Positions 21,661 to 32,745 of a stretch of 64,000 nt of DNA are shown one piece after another; the first letter of the stretch is position 1; each line of letters starts with the position of its first letter. This DNA comes from Pomphorhynchus laevis. Its lineage: Eukaryota > Acanthocephala > Palaeacanthocephala > Echinorhynchida > Pomphorhynchidae. The DNA is taken from assembly GCA_012934845.2 (NCBI GenBank), contig WNNJ02003693.1, forward strand, positions 52,737 to 116,736, given 5' to 3'. The notes below the pieces were generated by a model. The model had not been told where the DNA came from. It searched no databases and was given only the letters and a program-made list of their open reading frames with translations. Position numbers and translations under genes: made by a program.

Positions 21661-21990
21661 AATACGTCTTTAACATGTATTTTGCCCCGCTGCTATGTTG
21701 GGTAGAGGAATTAAGGGGCCGAAACTTAGTAGCATAGCAGTTCCTCCTGATGACCTATAATCTCTAATCATTATTCTGACACAACGTTTGTTATTTATTA
21801 GTCAATTTATAACAATGACTTTTATTTTAAATTTCAATTTTTTATTTTAACTTGATATAAATTATAAAAATCTTTTAACAAATATTTATTTTATTATTTA
21901 ATTGTTAAATTTTGATTAAGCATTATTATGTTTTGTTTATTTTATAATTATATTAAATACGTAGACTCAGTGAGCTGACTTGAATAAATA
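21660..21990 (+). repeat. Structured 3' tail of the Naiad-like element, copy A
   Basis: Directly follows the RT remains. Conserved core: GCCCC (21684-21688), CTGCTATG (21690-21697), GAGGAA (21705-21710), GGGGCCGAAAC (21715-21725), CATAGCAG (21733-21740), TTCCTC (21741-21746), then CTGATGACC. The first three can pair with the last three in the order a-b-c-a'-b'-c', which would interlock as pseudoknots. The rest, up to ACGTAGACTCAGTGAGCTGA near 21960, is AT-rich and shared with the copy at 61700-62025. Confidence 0.7.
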
Positions 21991-22139
21991 TTTAAAAATA
22001 TTTATTTTTCGATAAATATTTTATTGAATTCTATAATAATAAAACAATTTATTAAAAATACATAAATGGAAGTGTCGTTTAACAAGTAAGTCCGCAAAAA
22101 AAGAAACGGTCCGTCAACAGAAAAAATAAGTCAATAACT

Positions 22140-22358
22140 TCTTTGTCTTTGCCCCCAACTAATCCAGAACGCCGCTTTCCGATTGAACTGCCCAGGGTCT
22201 TTCACCCCCTCCCGAAGAATCCAATCGATGCGGACGATGTTGGGTAAACGAGAGACGAGAAGCTTAAGAAACCTTAGCATTTGCTCTGGGGGACGTCTTC
22301 TTGAGAAGAAGACTAATCCCGAGATTACTTAGGTAGATCAAGGGCGAACCTGGATTTT
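22140..22358 (-). mobile_element. Jockey-type LINE tail, tail-only copy
   Basis: Close match to 195-445: CCGCTTTCCGATTGAACTGC, CTTTCACCCCCTCCCGAAG, ACGAGAGACGAGAAGCTTAA, GAAACCTTAGCATTTGCTCT, GACTAATCCCGAGATTACTT. It ends abruptly at the left in AT-rich DNA. Confidence 0.8.
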
Positions 22359-22640
22359 CCCATTATCTGCACTTAATAAACAAGAAACTTCACTAACCTG
22401 GTTAGAATTGCTTCCAGTAGACGAAATATTTGATCCAGATCGTTCATTACTTCCATATTCCTCTGGAAAATCACCAAAAGTGGTTGAGCATGGAAGCTCC
22501 GACAGCGTTTTAGCATTCACTTTTGCACACATTTTTGATTGAATTCTAAGTAGTTGGTCTTTAGAACAAAACGAGTTTCTTCTTGAATAAAATAATGTTT
22601 TTGAGTGCATATCTGTTATAGCGTTTTCCACTGCTGTCAT
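22359..22640 (-). other. Unidentified open frame beside a LINE tail
   Basis: The minus strand is open for 100 codons (22640-22338), serine- and asparagine-rich, with SNERSGSNISSTGSNSNQ. Its last few codons run into the LINE tail, so the stop is not its own. I recognise no domain. It may be a piece of LINE 5' sequence or chance. Confidence 0.25.
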
Positions 22641-23039
22641 TCTGTCTGTATATATAATTGCTGTAAATAGTTAACATCGAGCGTAATTAGTTTTGCTCTA
22701 TTCAAAGTGGGCAACATATAATCAGACGCTAGTGGGAAATCAATTCATAAAATCAGTATTCGAAAAATGTGCACGTCGGAGATATCAAAAGATTTTCATC
22801 GGAGAAACGATTTGGCTTTTTCAATTGAATTCAATCAGTCCAACCTTGTTTTAAATTCCGCTAAATCGCAGGTGGTTGTCCGTATGTTGTAGAATTGCTG
22901 TGACAATTAATTTTGCTCTATCTGGTATATCTCGTTCTTCAGAAAGTGATGTGTATGTTAAATGAGTACGATGAGCTGATTGATCTGATCTGATAACCAA
23001 AACGTTACAGGTTTATATAGTTCAAAACAATGCATCATA
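22641..23039. other. Gap, nothing recognised
   Basis: Mixed-composition sequence with no convincing frame or repeat. Confidence 0.4.
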
Positions 23040-24290
23040 TGCATAAAATCAAGTCAGTGCGTTTGGCCGCTAAGTATCACCCAAGTATCGTACTCGAGTT
23101 TCAGGTATTCGCATTTATTGGTGCATGTCGAAATATTACCCTATTCGAAAACATGAAATACTTGGTGAAATATTCGTAAATGTTGATCCTTTCTCTCAGT
23201 AGCAATCACGACATCGTCAAGATATGATGTAACTCCTTCAATGCCTTTCAATTCTGATCCATAAACTGTTGAAACACCACTGGACTCACTGGAATTCCAA
23301 AAGACATACGGGTGTACCGAAAATATGCAAATGGTGTAGATTTTTCCAATATACTCAGAGTGCTTTGATCGATATGAATTTGATGATATACGCTCCTAAA
23401 ATCAGTTTGTGAAAATAGTTTTTTCTTGGCGACCTTGTTTATTGTATTTTCAATCATTGGCATTTGATATTCGCCTTGTGCTACAAATTGATCTAAGATA
23501 GTTCGAAAATCTGCACAGATTCTCACCACATCGTCTTTCTTGCGCACCACTAACTCAAGAAATGTTAGCTCAAGAAATGAGCTAACAAATCTGGCTCGAA
23601 AAGAGAGGATAGAAGAGTGGATTTATATTAATGATATGATCCAGTCACATGACTCCAAATCCGTATGTGACAAATCAGATGCGTTATTTCGTTTCCACAA
23701 GGCTGTAGCGTATCTGAAGATTTTGCAATCACAGATTACTAGTTGTCAGGGGATGCGTTTGAGATGCTGGATAAACTATTATCTGCCTTTGTTTTACACA
23801 GCAAACAAGCTCTTATACTAATATGATCCTTGGCAATCTTGATTTCTATAGTTGCTCATTGAATATGAACCCCTGACACTTCATTTGCCTTCTAAGGTAT
23901 CCCATGAAAGTATCTTCGTGTATGCCAATCAATTACAAATTGGGATAATAGGCCCGGAATAAGAATGTCACGCTTTGCCATTTGATATTCCCATCTTCGA
24001 AGCAGAATATTGTCCGCCTGTTGTAGTCATCAGCTATTCCCGGACGCAAAGATACATATTGATAATATTTGTGTATATTTCTCTGTTCTCAACGGAAGGG
24101 CAAACACGGTTTTTATGGAAAGACGGTTTTCGCAAAATCTTTCAGGTACTCCGATGCAATGGATTATTACAGATAAGAATCCATCCGATTATCAATGTCG
24201 CTAGTGGTATCATACTTCTTTATGCTTGTTTCGTCTCTCCCTGGCATCATAGCGATTTTCCGTGTTTTCCGCATCGATAATATATAAACA
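23040..24290. mobile_element. LTR-type retroelement remains, RT and RNase H parts in opposite orientation
   Basis: A fossil. The left part (about 23560 down to 23040, minus strand) reads RKKDDVVRICADFR, FSQTDFRSVYHQIHID, TRMSFGIPVSPVVFQQFMDQ and SYLDDVVIATERKDQHL, a gypsy-like reverse transcriptase. The right part (about 23690-24290, plus strand) is an RNase H-containing segment of the same family as 42950-43500. The two parts point away from each other, so an inversion or two insertions are involved. No end repeats are seen. The coding parts are broken several times and the copy looks old. Confidence 0.7.
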
Positions 24291-24349
24291 AGATGATACT
24301 GGATGCCTCTTCGACTGACGGCGAAGGCAGGAAATTGATTTTCTATACA

Positions 24350-24520
24350 TAGAAATAGTATATATAATAATATAGTTAATATAATATATAGTATAATAAT
24401 ATATTATTAAGTGAATACATATATTATTAAGTGAATATATTATTTACTAAAATAATATATTATTAAGTGAATGAAATAATTAAATATTATTAAGTGAATA
24501 TAATATATAAAGAATAAATG
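24350..24520. repeat. AT-rich degenerate tandem repeat
   Basis: Repeats of ATATTATTAAGTGAATA with variable spacers, at least four copies, in nearly pure A/T surroundings. Confidence 0.75.
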
Positions 24521-25094
24521 AACTAAATAAATTAAGCTTTATTTTTTTATTTTAAACTACGCACAACTTTTCAAAGTTTCCTTCTTTTTTAAATTCAGTT
24601 TATCACTCAACAGATGCGTCAACACGTCATATTGCTACGAAAGAATTCTAGCTAAATTCTAAAGTTTATAATGGGACAAATAAATGATCCCTCCTGTCTG
24701 ATATCATTTGCTCTATCCAACACGATTTTATATTTTTTATTTATACCTTTATAATCCTTTATCTACTCACTTCGATCAAATTTTAACTCCTTTTATGCCA
24801 CTCCCATAATAGCTTTAGCTCTTACACTTTTGTTTATTAACGTTAACTATTCATCAATTCTCGCACAATAAATACTTTTTCTCTTCGAAATCTTACTGTT
24901 TCTGCACACTAACAAAATCCTCAACTTTTCATATATGTAATGCTTTTATTAACGTGATGTTCGGGAAGAATTGATTGACACTTCCACATTTATTTATCCA
25001 TGTGTTTATTTTTTACCGTCTGTACGTTGGAGTTATCACTGTAATCGCACATGTATCTATATCGATAGATTAACATATCACATATAATTTAATT
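24521..25094. other. Gap, nothing recognised
   Basis: AT-rich sequence. TTATCTACTC- and CAATTCTCGCACAATAA-like stretches near 24850 recur in altered form near 26225. No frame worth listing. Confidence 0.4.
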
Positions 25095-25870
25095 GAAATG
25101 GTTCTTCTTCTTAAACTCTTTCCTTGTTGGCATCACAGTAGGTTTTTGGCTGGCATATTTGTGGAGGTATTATGTTGTTTAAAGTGTTTTCCTTTTTAGT
25201 TATATCTAGATTTTTCTTTAGTGTTGTGAGATTACCAAGCCAAGGGTTTGATTTCTCTGGCTGTTCTTCAATGTTTCCTTTCTTGTATTTTGGAATTCTC
25301 ATGTTTCCTCTGATGTTATGCTACATCCGCAATCACTATATTCAAGATGTTGTCAATTGACTCAACTTTGGAATGGATGCTATCAAATACTTCTTTAGTG
25401 GGTGGTGTCGATGCTGACCTGGATTTAACCTCAACTGAAGTTATAGGTGCTGTTTCTTTATTCTGATCATGAAATCTTTTTTAAATTATCTGCAGCCGGT
25501 TTAGTTTTATCTTAGCATCTTTTTTGTGGCTTCGTGTTAGGAATACATATCCTAAAATCGTTTATTGCCGTTCCTAGTGAAAAACTAGAAGCACTTTGCA
25601 ACGCGTCTTCATACTACAGCTTGGCTACCTTGTTGTTATTAATAGTCCCTCGCCCTTTATCTTCACGGATGGAGCAAATTTCCTTATCCGTTACGGAATA
25701 AGGAGCAACAATATATAGGTTTCCACCCCGTTCAGATCCAAAAATGGTTAGTCTCTGGTTTTGGTCTTCCAACTGAGGATGAATAAGGAGTGAATGTGCT
25801 ATTTTTAATGATCTCCTTACTAATTTACTTCTCTAGAGATCCTTAGCTTGAGTTTCTGTTCTTGTAATAT
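25095..25870 (-). pseudogene. Unidentified decayed coding region
   Basis: The minus strand shows protein-like stretches across several frames: near 25740-25560, GSERGGNLYIVAPYSV and GRGTINNNKVAKL, then DALQSASSFSLGTAINDFRI; near 25450-25330, PITSVEVKSRSAS and VESIDNILNIVIADV; and 25302-25111, a 63-codon lysine-rich frame. The complexity is higher than in the AT-rich surroundings. I do not recognise the family. It might be a host pseudogene or a mobile-element protein. Confidence 0.35.
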
Positions 25871-26800
25871 TTATAACCATCATCATCTTCCATGAGAAAT
25901 GTTGTTAGTGAAATGTTAGTGAGAAATGTTAGTGATTTATCACCTAGTATGTCTGATAAAGTAGTATGTTTGATTTTCTTCTCTATTTCTCGTTAGTCTA
26001 TTAGTCTTGTCATTGAGTTTGATATGTTACAGTAATCGCAATTATTTAAACTATTTTGTGTCTCAAAAAAGATATTTGTTCTTCAATTATCATTGAAGAT
26101 AATATTCTTATAATTTCTGTATAGAATGACCCCTGTCAATTTTAATTTAAAACTTATACAATTGTGTATTATCTCCCCATTAGTGGAGATACCACAAAGA
26201 TCACGTTTCTGTGTAATGCGTTAACCATTTATCAAGTCTCGCACAGTAACAGTCTCTGACTGTTACTGTTTTCTGGAGGTCACAATGATTATCTAGTATT
26301 CAGTTCCGTTGTTGAGCAACTTATATGGCAGGCGTTCATCGGTCATTTAAGTACTGCTCTAACAAACTTAAAAGTGATGCATGTGGTATCGAAGGACTCG
26401 GACGTAATAAACCGTTTTCAGATCGTGTTAATTAAATGGTATTAAGGGTAGTTCTAATCCAAGTGGTATAATCTTGTTCAATCACAAAGAATGTTTTATG
26501 CTAATAATCCAGAGACATTTTCCACACTGGAACGTAAATTATTTGACAAAATAATTATTTCACTCAAATTATTCTGCAGAACCTTTAAGCAATTAATAAT
26601 TTGATTAATAATTTTAAGCGATTACATGAAAAGTGGATGTGACCTACTATAAGTTTTTTAATTCACTTATGCAAATTCTTCTTTATAAAATTTATGGATA
26701 TTTAATTTTTAATCCAGTTTCGATGAAGATTACATGCTTGAAAAGTTAATCGAGTTTTACTGAAAGTCAGCTAGTTCAACAATCAACTTTCTATCGGGCA
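25871..26800. other. Gap, nothing recognised
   Basis: AT-rich. A short GAAATGTTAGTG motif is repeated about three times near 25895-25935. A CAGTAACAGTCTCTGACTGTTACTG hairpin-like sequence lies at about 26247-26271 (10-bp arms). Confidence 0.45.
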
Positions 26801-27730
26801 TAATCCCGAAATATCATTTGAGTCAATCTAATGGTCAAACAAAATATTGCAAAGTTTTATCTTACTTATTCGTAAGCATTCGAAACTTATGAAATTCAAA
26901 ACCATTATAAGAAAGCATAAAATCGTAGAACCTAATAAGGCATTCTTTAATATGAATAGCAATGTTAAAATATTGATAGCAAATAAAGATTTGAAAAAAT
27001 AAGCGAGTTTTATGAATTTAAGATCAGCGAGTTTTCATTGGGATTTTACGAATCTCAAGTGAGCATACTAAGAATTTGCTACTTATCCAAGACAGTAAGT
27101 CTAGATATTCGACCATCATGCATCCAATCTGCTTAAGTTAATGTTACATTATTAACTACTAAAATTTCATGTTTTCGTCTACTTAACATTGTACGAGGAT
27201 CTGCTATACATTTGGAACTTTCACAAAAATCACGCAACACTGAGCAGTATATTTAAACGAATATTTAAATACATTTCTATGGGTGTAATGTAATTGCATA
27301 TAATGTAAAGACTGTGAAGCTTCGTATGTTTGTCATACTCCGCAATATATTATACATATGATCAGATAGCATAAATATGCATTTAAGTGGTTAATATGAG
27401 TTTAGCGATTACAAACCATTTCTTGACCAAGAATTATATGATCAACTTCGAAGAAACAAATATTCTCCGCGTTTAAAATAGCATATCTAGATGATCGATC
27501 AGGAATCCTTATATATTTCAGTACAGAAGACGTTAATGTAATTGCCCTGCTTTCTTCCGTATATTTCATTTGCATATAAAAGTTTCGTGTAATAATTTAG
27601 TGTATTGTACATGGCGTTTTAACAAGGAAAGAAATAATAAAATAAGAAATTATTGTTTGCAAATTTTCGGCTATTGCAATAGTTCTTTTCAAGTGTTATA
27701 GCTTGACATGAAATATTGATTTTATATAAG
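26801..27730 (+). pseudogene. Penelope-like element fragment
   Basis: Near 27285-27350 the + strand reads CKDCEASYVCHTPQY, the zinc-binding and GIY-YIG start of a PLE endonuclease (C for the usual G after V). Downstream come AITNHFLTKNYMINFEE and then a terminal stretch (27590-27730) with GCAATAGTTCTTTTCAAGTG shared with 18190-18250. The RT upstream is not clearly readable. Stops are frequent, so the copy is old. Confidence 0.5.
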
Positions 27731-27809
27731 TATCACTAAGTTCAGAATTATGGTTCATACACATTGTAAGCGGGAAGTTGAAAACATGTTCTAAAATACC
27801 GGAATTAGA

Positions 27810-28570
27810 TTAAGTAAACATTTAAGGTCGCTGATTGAAACAGATGAGTACACAAAGTGGATTAAAAGAGTAATAGATTTACCTGGAATCTTATAGGTAG
27901 ATGCACGAGTAGCATACAATGCTTTCTGTTATCATGTTTAATACAAATATAACCATCTTGCAATGGACAATTGGTTTTAACTATTAAGAAATGGTCAATC
28001 TACGACAACTTAGTTTCTACATTAGCTGCTCAATATAACACATAAAATAGTGATCGTGATATATTCTATCGAAACAAGATGTGGCTGACAGGAAGTTCTA
28101 AATAATTGAAAAGGGACAAACACATTGTACATTCGATTATTAAGATTAACCAAGACAGCGGAGTGAACTAGGTCACTTAATGTCCTTGTCACAAAAAGAG
28201 ATATCAGATCAAATATATTATCAACATCAGTTAGAAATACAGGACAAAGTAATGCCAACAGTGAACTTATGCAGTAAAGAAATAAAATCCATAATTTTGT
28301 ACGATTCTGAAAAGGGTGCGTTAGCACGGTTTATATCTTACTCAACAAGCTATATTCAATCAAGACTAAATAGTCAACAATTTCGTGATGCAATCTCTAT
28401 ACGGTACTCTATCGACACAAAAGACTGCAAAGCTCGTTGTCCACGCGAATCTGTCCTCGATACTTAATTTGCATTATCGTGCATGACAGGCGGCATGGTA
28501 ATTATCAGATTGGACACAATACACAATATTATTGCTAGTTATAGGCAGGAATTAGTTAGGAAGAAGTAAA
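27810..28570 (+). pseudogene. RLE-type LINE C-terminal fragment
   Basis: About 27845-28010 reads YTKWIKRVIDLPGIL, VDARVAYNAFCYHV and KYNHLAM, the end of an RT of the kind joined to restriction-like endonucleases. About 28300-28560 reads KGALARFISY, QFRDAISIRY, then CKARCPRES, FALSCMTGGMVII, and DTIHNIIAS, which is the C-x-C...H/A-LSC..GG...RHN-x2-RD block of such endonucleases (CCHC-type zinc finger plus PD-(D/E)XK fold). Several stops are present. The array at 29390-30110 is made from the end of this same coding region. Confidence 0.6.
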
Positions 28571-29389
28571 TATGCTTTCTGAACGTAAGCATATTTAATT
28601 AGCTTATAATCTTACACCAAGAAAGGTCGGACAAATAGCTACAGATATCATTCCAATAGAAAATGAAATAAATACGGATAGCTTATTACTGAAAATTGAG
28701 CGTGCGGTTTCCATGAACTTTGACGTCATCAGGAGGAATTAAATCTAAATCAGATACACTTTTTAAATGTATGCGGATATATAGACTTAAATATAATCCT
28801 GTAAAATATAATAATGTATAGACTTAAACGTATCCTGAAGAGAGCTATGTGGTCTCTAAATCAGATACACTTTTTTAATGGATGCACATCAAAAAGTAAC
28901 GCAGCAGAAACCATAGGACATTTTCTAAAACTCTTAAACTACTTTCTAAATTACGTATTACTGTAACAAACGCATGTATACTGCGTTTATATTTTTTAAT
29001 TTGCTGCTTTATTTTTTTATTTTAAGATCTGCAAAAATGACTATTTGTTAGCAAATTCAAAGCATTCGAAAGGATTACAGATATATTAAACATCCAATTT
29101 TGCAAACAATAAGCTTCAGGCCCGTTTTATAAACCCTTTAATTACATATTATAATCACGTAAGTAATATGATTGTAAAAAATCACGATATCATAATACAT
29201 TATCAACATCTGAAATCTCTATTTAGATTATAACAAAAGGTTTAAATATATCCTTAAATTAAACATTTCTGATATGATATTGGATTAGTTTTCAAGCAAA
29301 AACAATGTGGAAATACATCTCGCAGATAAATTAATAGTCATCTCTACAAATAAAGAATTAAAATTTAAACTCGAATATGAATTCCGAAA
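28571..29389. other. Gap with small duplications
   Basis: ACGTCATCAGGAGGAA at about 28722-28737 matches the minus-strand form of the Naiad-tail motif (compare 61930-61945), and CTAAATCAGATACACTTTTT occurs at about 28745 and 28856. No coding sequence is recognised. Confidence 0.45.
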
Positions 29390-30110
29390 GTTTTGATTAC
29401 ACCAGGTGCACATAACTAATCTTAGTCAATGGGATGTTACAAGACAATTGTTGTTTTTATGCCCATTATCAGATAGGACACCTTAATGATAAGATAAAAC
29501 ACAATACACAACATTATTGCTACAGAAAGGAATTTGTTAGGATGTAAAGATCGAACCACAACTCATATACCTAATCTTAGTCAATGGGATGTTGCAAGAC
29601 AATTGTTGTTTTTATGCCCATTATCTGATAAGACACCGTAATGATCAGATAGGACACAATTCACAACATTACTGCTAGAGAAAGGAATTTGTTGGGATGT
29701 AAAGATCGAACCACAAGTCATATACCTAATCTTATTCAATATGATGTTAAAAGACAATTCTTGTTCTTATGCCCATTATCTGATAGGACACCGTAATGAT
29801 CAGATAGGGCACAATAAACAACATTATTGCTACAGAAATGAATTTGTTGGGATGTAAAGATCGAACCACAAGTCATATACCTAATCTTAGTCAATTGAAT
29901 GTTACAAGTTAATTGTTGTTATGTCCATTATCAGATAGAACACCGTAATTATAAGATAGGACACAGTTTACAACATTTTTGCTAGAGAAAGGAATTTGTT
30001 GGGATGTAAAAATCGAACCACAAGTCATATACCTAATCTTAGTCAATGGGATGTTGCAAGACAATTGTTGTTATGTCCATTATCATACTTGTTAGAATGT
30101 TGCTTTAGTG
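29390..30110 (+). repeat. 155-bp tandem array derived from an RLE-LINE coding segment
   Basis: Four to five tandem copies, with the landmark CTAATCTTAGTCAATGGGAT at 29416, 29571, 29725 (altered), 29881 (altered) and 30032, giving periods of 151-156 bp. Each unit contains GACACAATACACAACATTAT and GGGATGTAAAGATCGAACCA. These resemble 28510-28570 in the RLE-type LINE fragment, and one frame reads DTIHNIIA then VKIEPQVI, the RHNxxRD-to-EP part of the endonuclease. The array therefore amplifies a piece of retroelement coding DNA. Confidence 0.8.
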
Positions 30111-31049
30111 CGATCGAATAATTTTTGTCTAAAATGAGAAATTGGATGCAAATGGTGGATAAGTGATGATTTGCGAGATGTGATTTTCCTGAATGGGCTA
30201 TAAATTTTACCACAAAAGTAATAATATGTTTAACTTTATAATTAGGTTTAGGAATAGGATATATTTGATAAAATTTTACTATGTACAAGTGAGAAGACTA
30301 TTTGACAATAGGAGGTTTCGTACCTAGGAAGCTTCGGTACAGAGTTATTTAAGATTTACGAAAATTTTAAAAATTGTTTTATAAAATATTGTAGACTAGT
30401 AACAGATTTTCATTGTAGACTAGAAACAGAGTCGTTATTCATTAAAATACAAACGACATGATAAAAGGGTTGATTAAATTACTTACGCTCATCTAATGTA
30501 TAAATTTCAGATTGAAAAGGGCTGCACTAACATCCGAAATATTTAAATATAATTCACGAGTTTTTATTATCGGGAATGGTTCGCCGAAAAAGAAATTAAT
30601 TTGAACTGAATGCAATATTATTCGATTTACCAAATGTTGAACATATTTATTTTTTTCAATTTGCCTTAAATTCTTAATTAAATTTAATAATAAGTAATTT
30701 TGATAAAACTATAACTGCTAAAATAAGCTAGGATAAACAATTTTAACAGAATATATTGGATTAGTTCAGTATTGCTACAAATGCTCAAAGTAGAAACATT
30801 TTTATAGTAACAGCAATGAACAATATTTTTAGAATTTTGCTAAACAAAATAATGGTAACACAATAAACTAAAAGGTTTTTAAACAGCAAATAAATAAAGA
30901 TTTTGCTAACAAAACAACCACCAACTATTTTGAAAAGCATAAAGTATTAGAAAAATAGAAGGAACGTATTTATTTCTTTGCTCTTTGTTCGTGCTAGGAC
31001 TTTACTTTACTACAATTTTCTACTTCTCCTTCAAGTCTTACTGTCTCAG
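30111..31049. other. AT-rich gap
   Basis: No gene or repeat recognised. The 81-codon minus-strand open stretch at 30288-30043 overlaps the end of the tandem array and is not supported as a gene. Confidence 0.5.
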
Positions 31050-32745
31050 GTCTATAGGGATGAAAGCCCCAACCGCAACAGCGCGCCGCCTTCCGACAGA
31101 ACCATTTCGGGACATTCATCCCCTAAGAGTCCAGTCGAGGCGGACTATGGTCGGTAATCTCAAGATAAAGAGCTTGAGAAACCTTAGTCTTTGTTCTGGG
31201 AGACGTCTTCTAGGGAAGACGACTAATCCTGAGATACTCCAAATACCCCAAAGGCGCACTTGTGTTTTCTAAACCAATGACAGATGCTGGGCTTGTTCTA
31301 GGGCCCATCTAGTTCTCTTCTATATATGTTTGTCTACCCGAGTCAGCTTTCGCGGATTACTTCACTGAAACGGTGATCCTAGATATTTTACTCTACTCGT
31401 GAAGATAAGCAGTGATTGATGCTGCGAAATGGAAGAGAGTGCCGATAGTGCTAGTATGATAAGTTTTTTCTTAATGGCAGGGGCGCCTTGAAAGTTTACT
31501 ACCAGCGATTTTTCAGAGTTTAGAACAGGGTTGGATGGGAATAACTGATTTTTTAATCAATAAACGAATCGGCTGAGGTCCGAGGCTACATCTTATCTGC
31601 TTTCAGAAAACAGAGCTGTGGTATGATCAGCATATACAACAAAATGTTGATCGCGTTTGAAATCCTAAAAGTGAACAATAGAGCTAGCAAGATATAAGAT
31701 AGGAGAAAGTTGGGAATCTTGAGGTACATCTGTAATAAGATAGAAATTACGTACATCAGGATCGTCTTAATAGTAAAACCGCTTGGTCTGCAGCAATATC
31801 TCTACCCTGCTAACAACTCTCGCAGGTAGCTGGAGTGAGCTGAGAGAAGAAATAACGAAGCGGGTGAAGATGCGGTTAAATACAGCAGAAAAGTGAAGAG
31901 AAACAGCTACAGCAAGGTGATGACTGTTATCCTGACAAACTGATGCACTTCACCAATTGTCGTATGGTCCGAGCACCCTTTGACAAACCCACGAAGTCTC
32001 GGTGGGATTAAGTTACGTCTACTTTAATGATCGCTGATTCTATACGCAAGCGCATTTTTGCCCGCAGGTCTTTGAGACATTAAACCGATTTTTTCTTGGT
32101 TAAAAAATACATAGGCTAATATTGATGCCGGCTACATAAGATGGTGAGGCTAAACGCATTGTGACGGTCAATACTTTTCTTTGAATGGCTGTCAAAAGCT
32201 GACAAACTCGAGAAGATAGTGGGACGACGGATTTGAAAGTGCCGGGAAGTGGGCCCTAAACTTATCCTACTTGAATATCTTCCAGAAGAAAGCTTGAGAA
32301 AAATTGAGACAAGCAATTCTCGTCCTGGCCGTACTGAGCTAGATCTTATATCAATAACTCCAGTTTCGTCGGAGTAGGGCTGTAATTGCAATCTCTGTTG
32401 GTAGTCGAAAGGATCCCGTTAGCTTACGAAAATCGTTAGGAATTAAATCCGGTCAAGCTCTCATTTCCTATTCTGGGGAAAAGTTGGATAGCTGCCTGAA
32501 AGAAGTTCACTCTACTAGAATTAAAGTGAACCTCTCTCTAAGCAAAGTGTATATCTTCAGCCGCCAGCATATTCAATAATGAAAGGTGGTCAGCTGTTGG
32601 CGCCACTGCTTAGTGCACATGGGTTTTAGCAACCAAATCCTATGAAGCAGTAATATGTCGAAGAATTCATTTTTTGTAGAGTTTAATTTTGAAGAATTTA
32701 TTTGTATAGCAATGAAAGCTGGGGGTTGATGGTTTATTTTTGAAC
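31050..32745 (-). mobile_element. Jockey-type LINE, copy 2, heavily decayed
   Basis: Parallels the 0.2-2.1 kb element along most of its length. The 3' tail is at 31050-31280 (GCGCCGCCTTCCGACAGAAC, AAGAGCTTGAGAAACCTTAG). The RT part around 31600-31800 matches 770-960 (CAGAAAACAGAGCTGTGGTA against CAGAAAACAGGGATGTGGTA). The endonuclease C-terminal part at 32573-32761 reads NHQPPAFIAIQINSS and FFDILLLHRIWLLK. No long frame survives, so it is older than copy 1. Confidence 0.75.

Noticed and set aside
21690-21755. Standard hammerhead ribozyme in the Naiad tail
   Set aside because: GAAAC and CTGATGA are present but in permuted order, the base after CTGATGA is C rather than G, and no stem II can be drawn. 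Reported as an unclassified pseudoknot-like motif instead.
24350-24520. AT-rich repeat as a centromere or replication origin
   Set aside because: The array is short and degenerate,  and nothing beyond AT content supports such a role.
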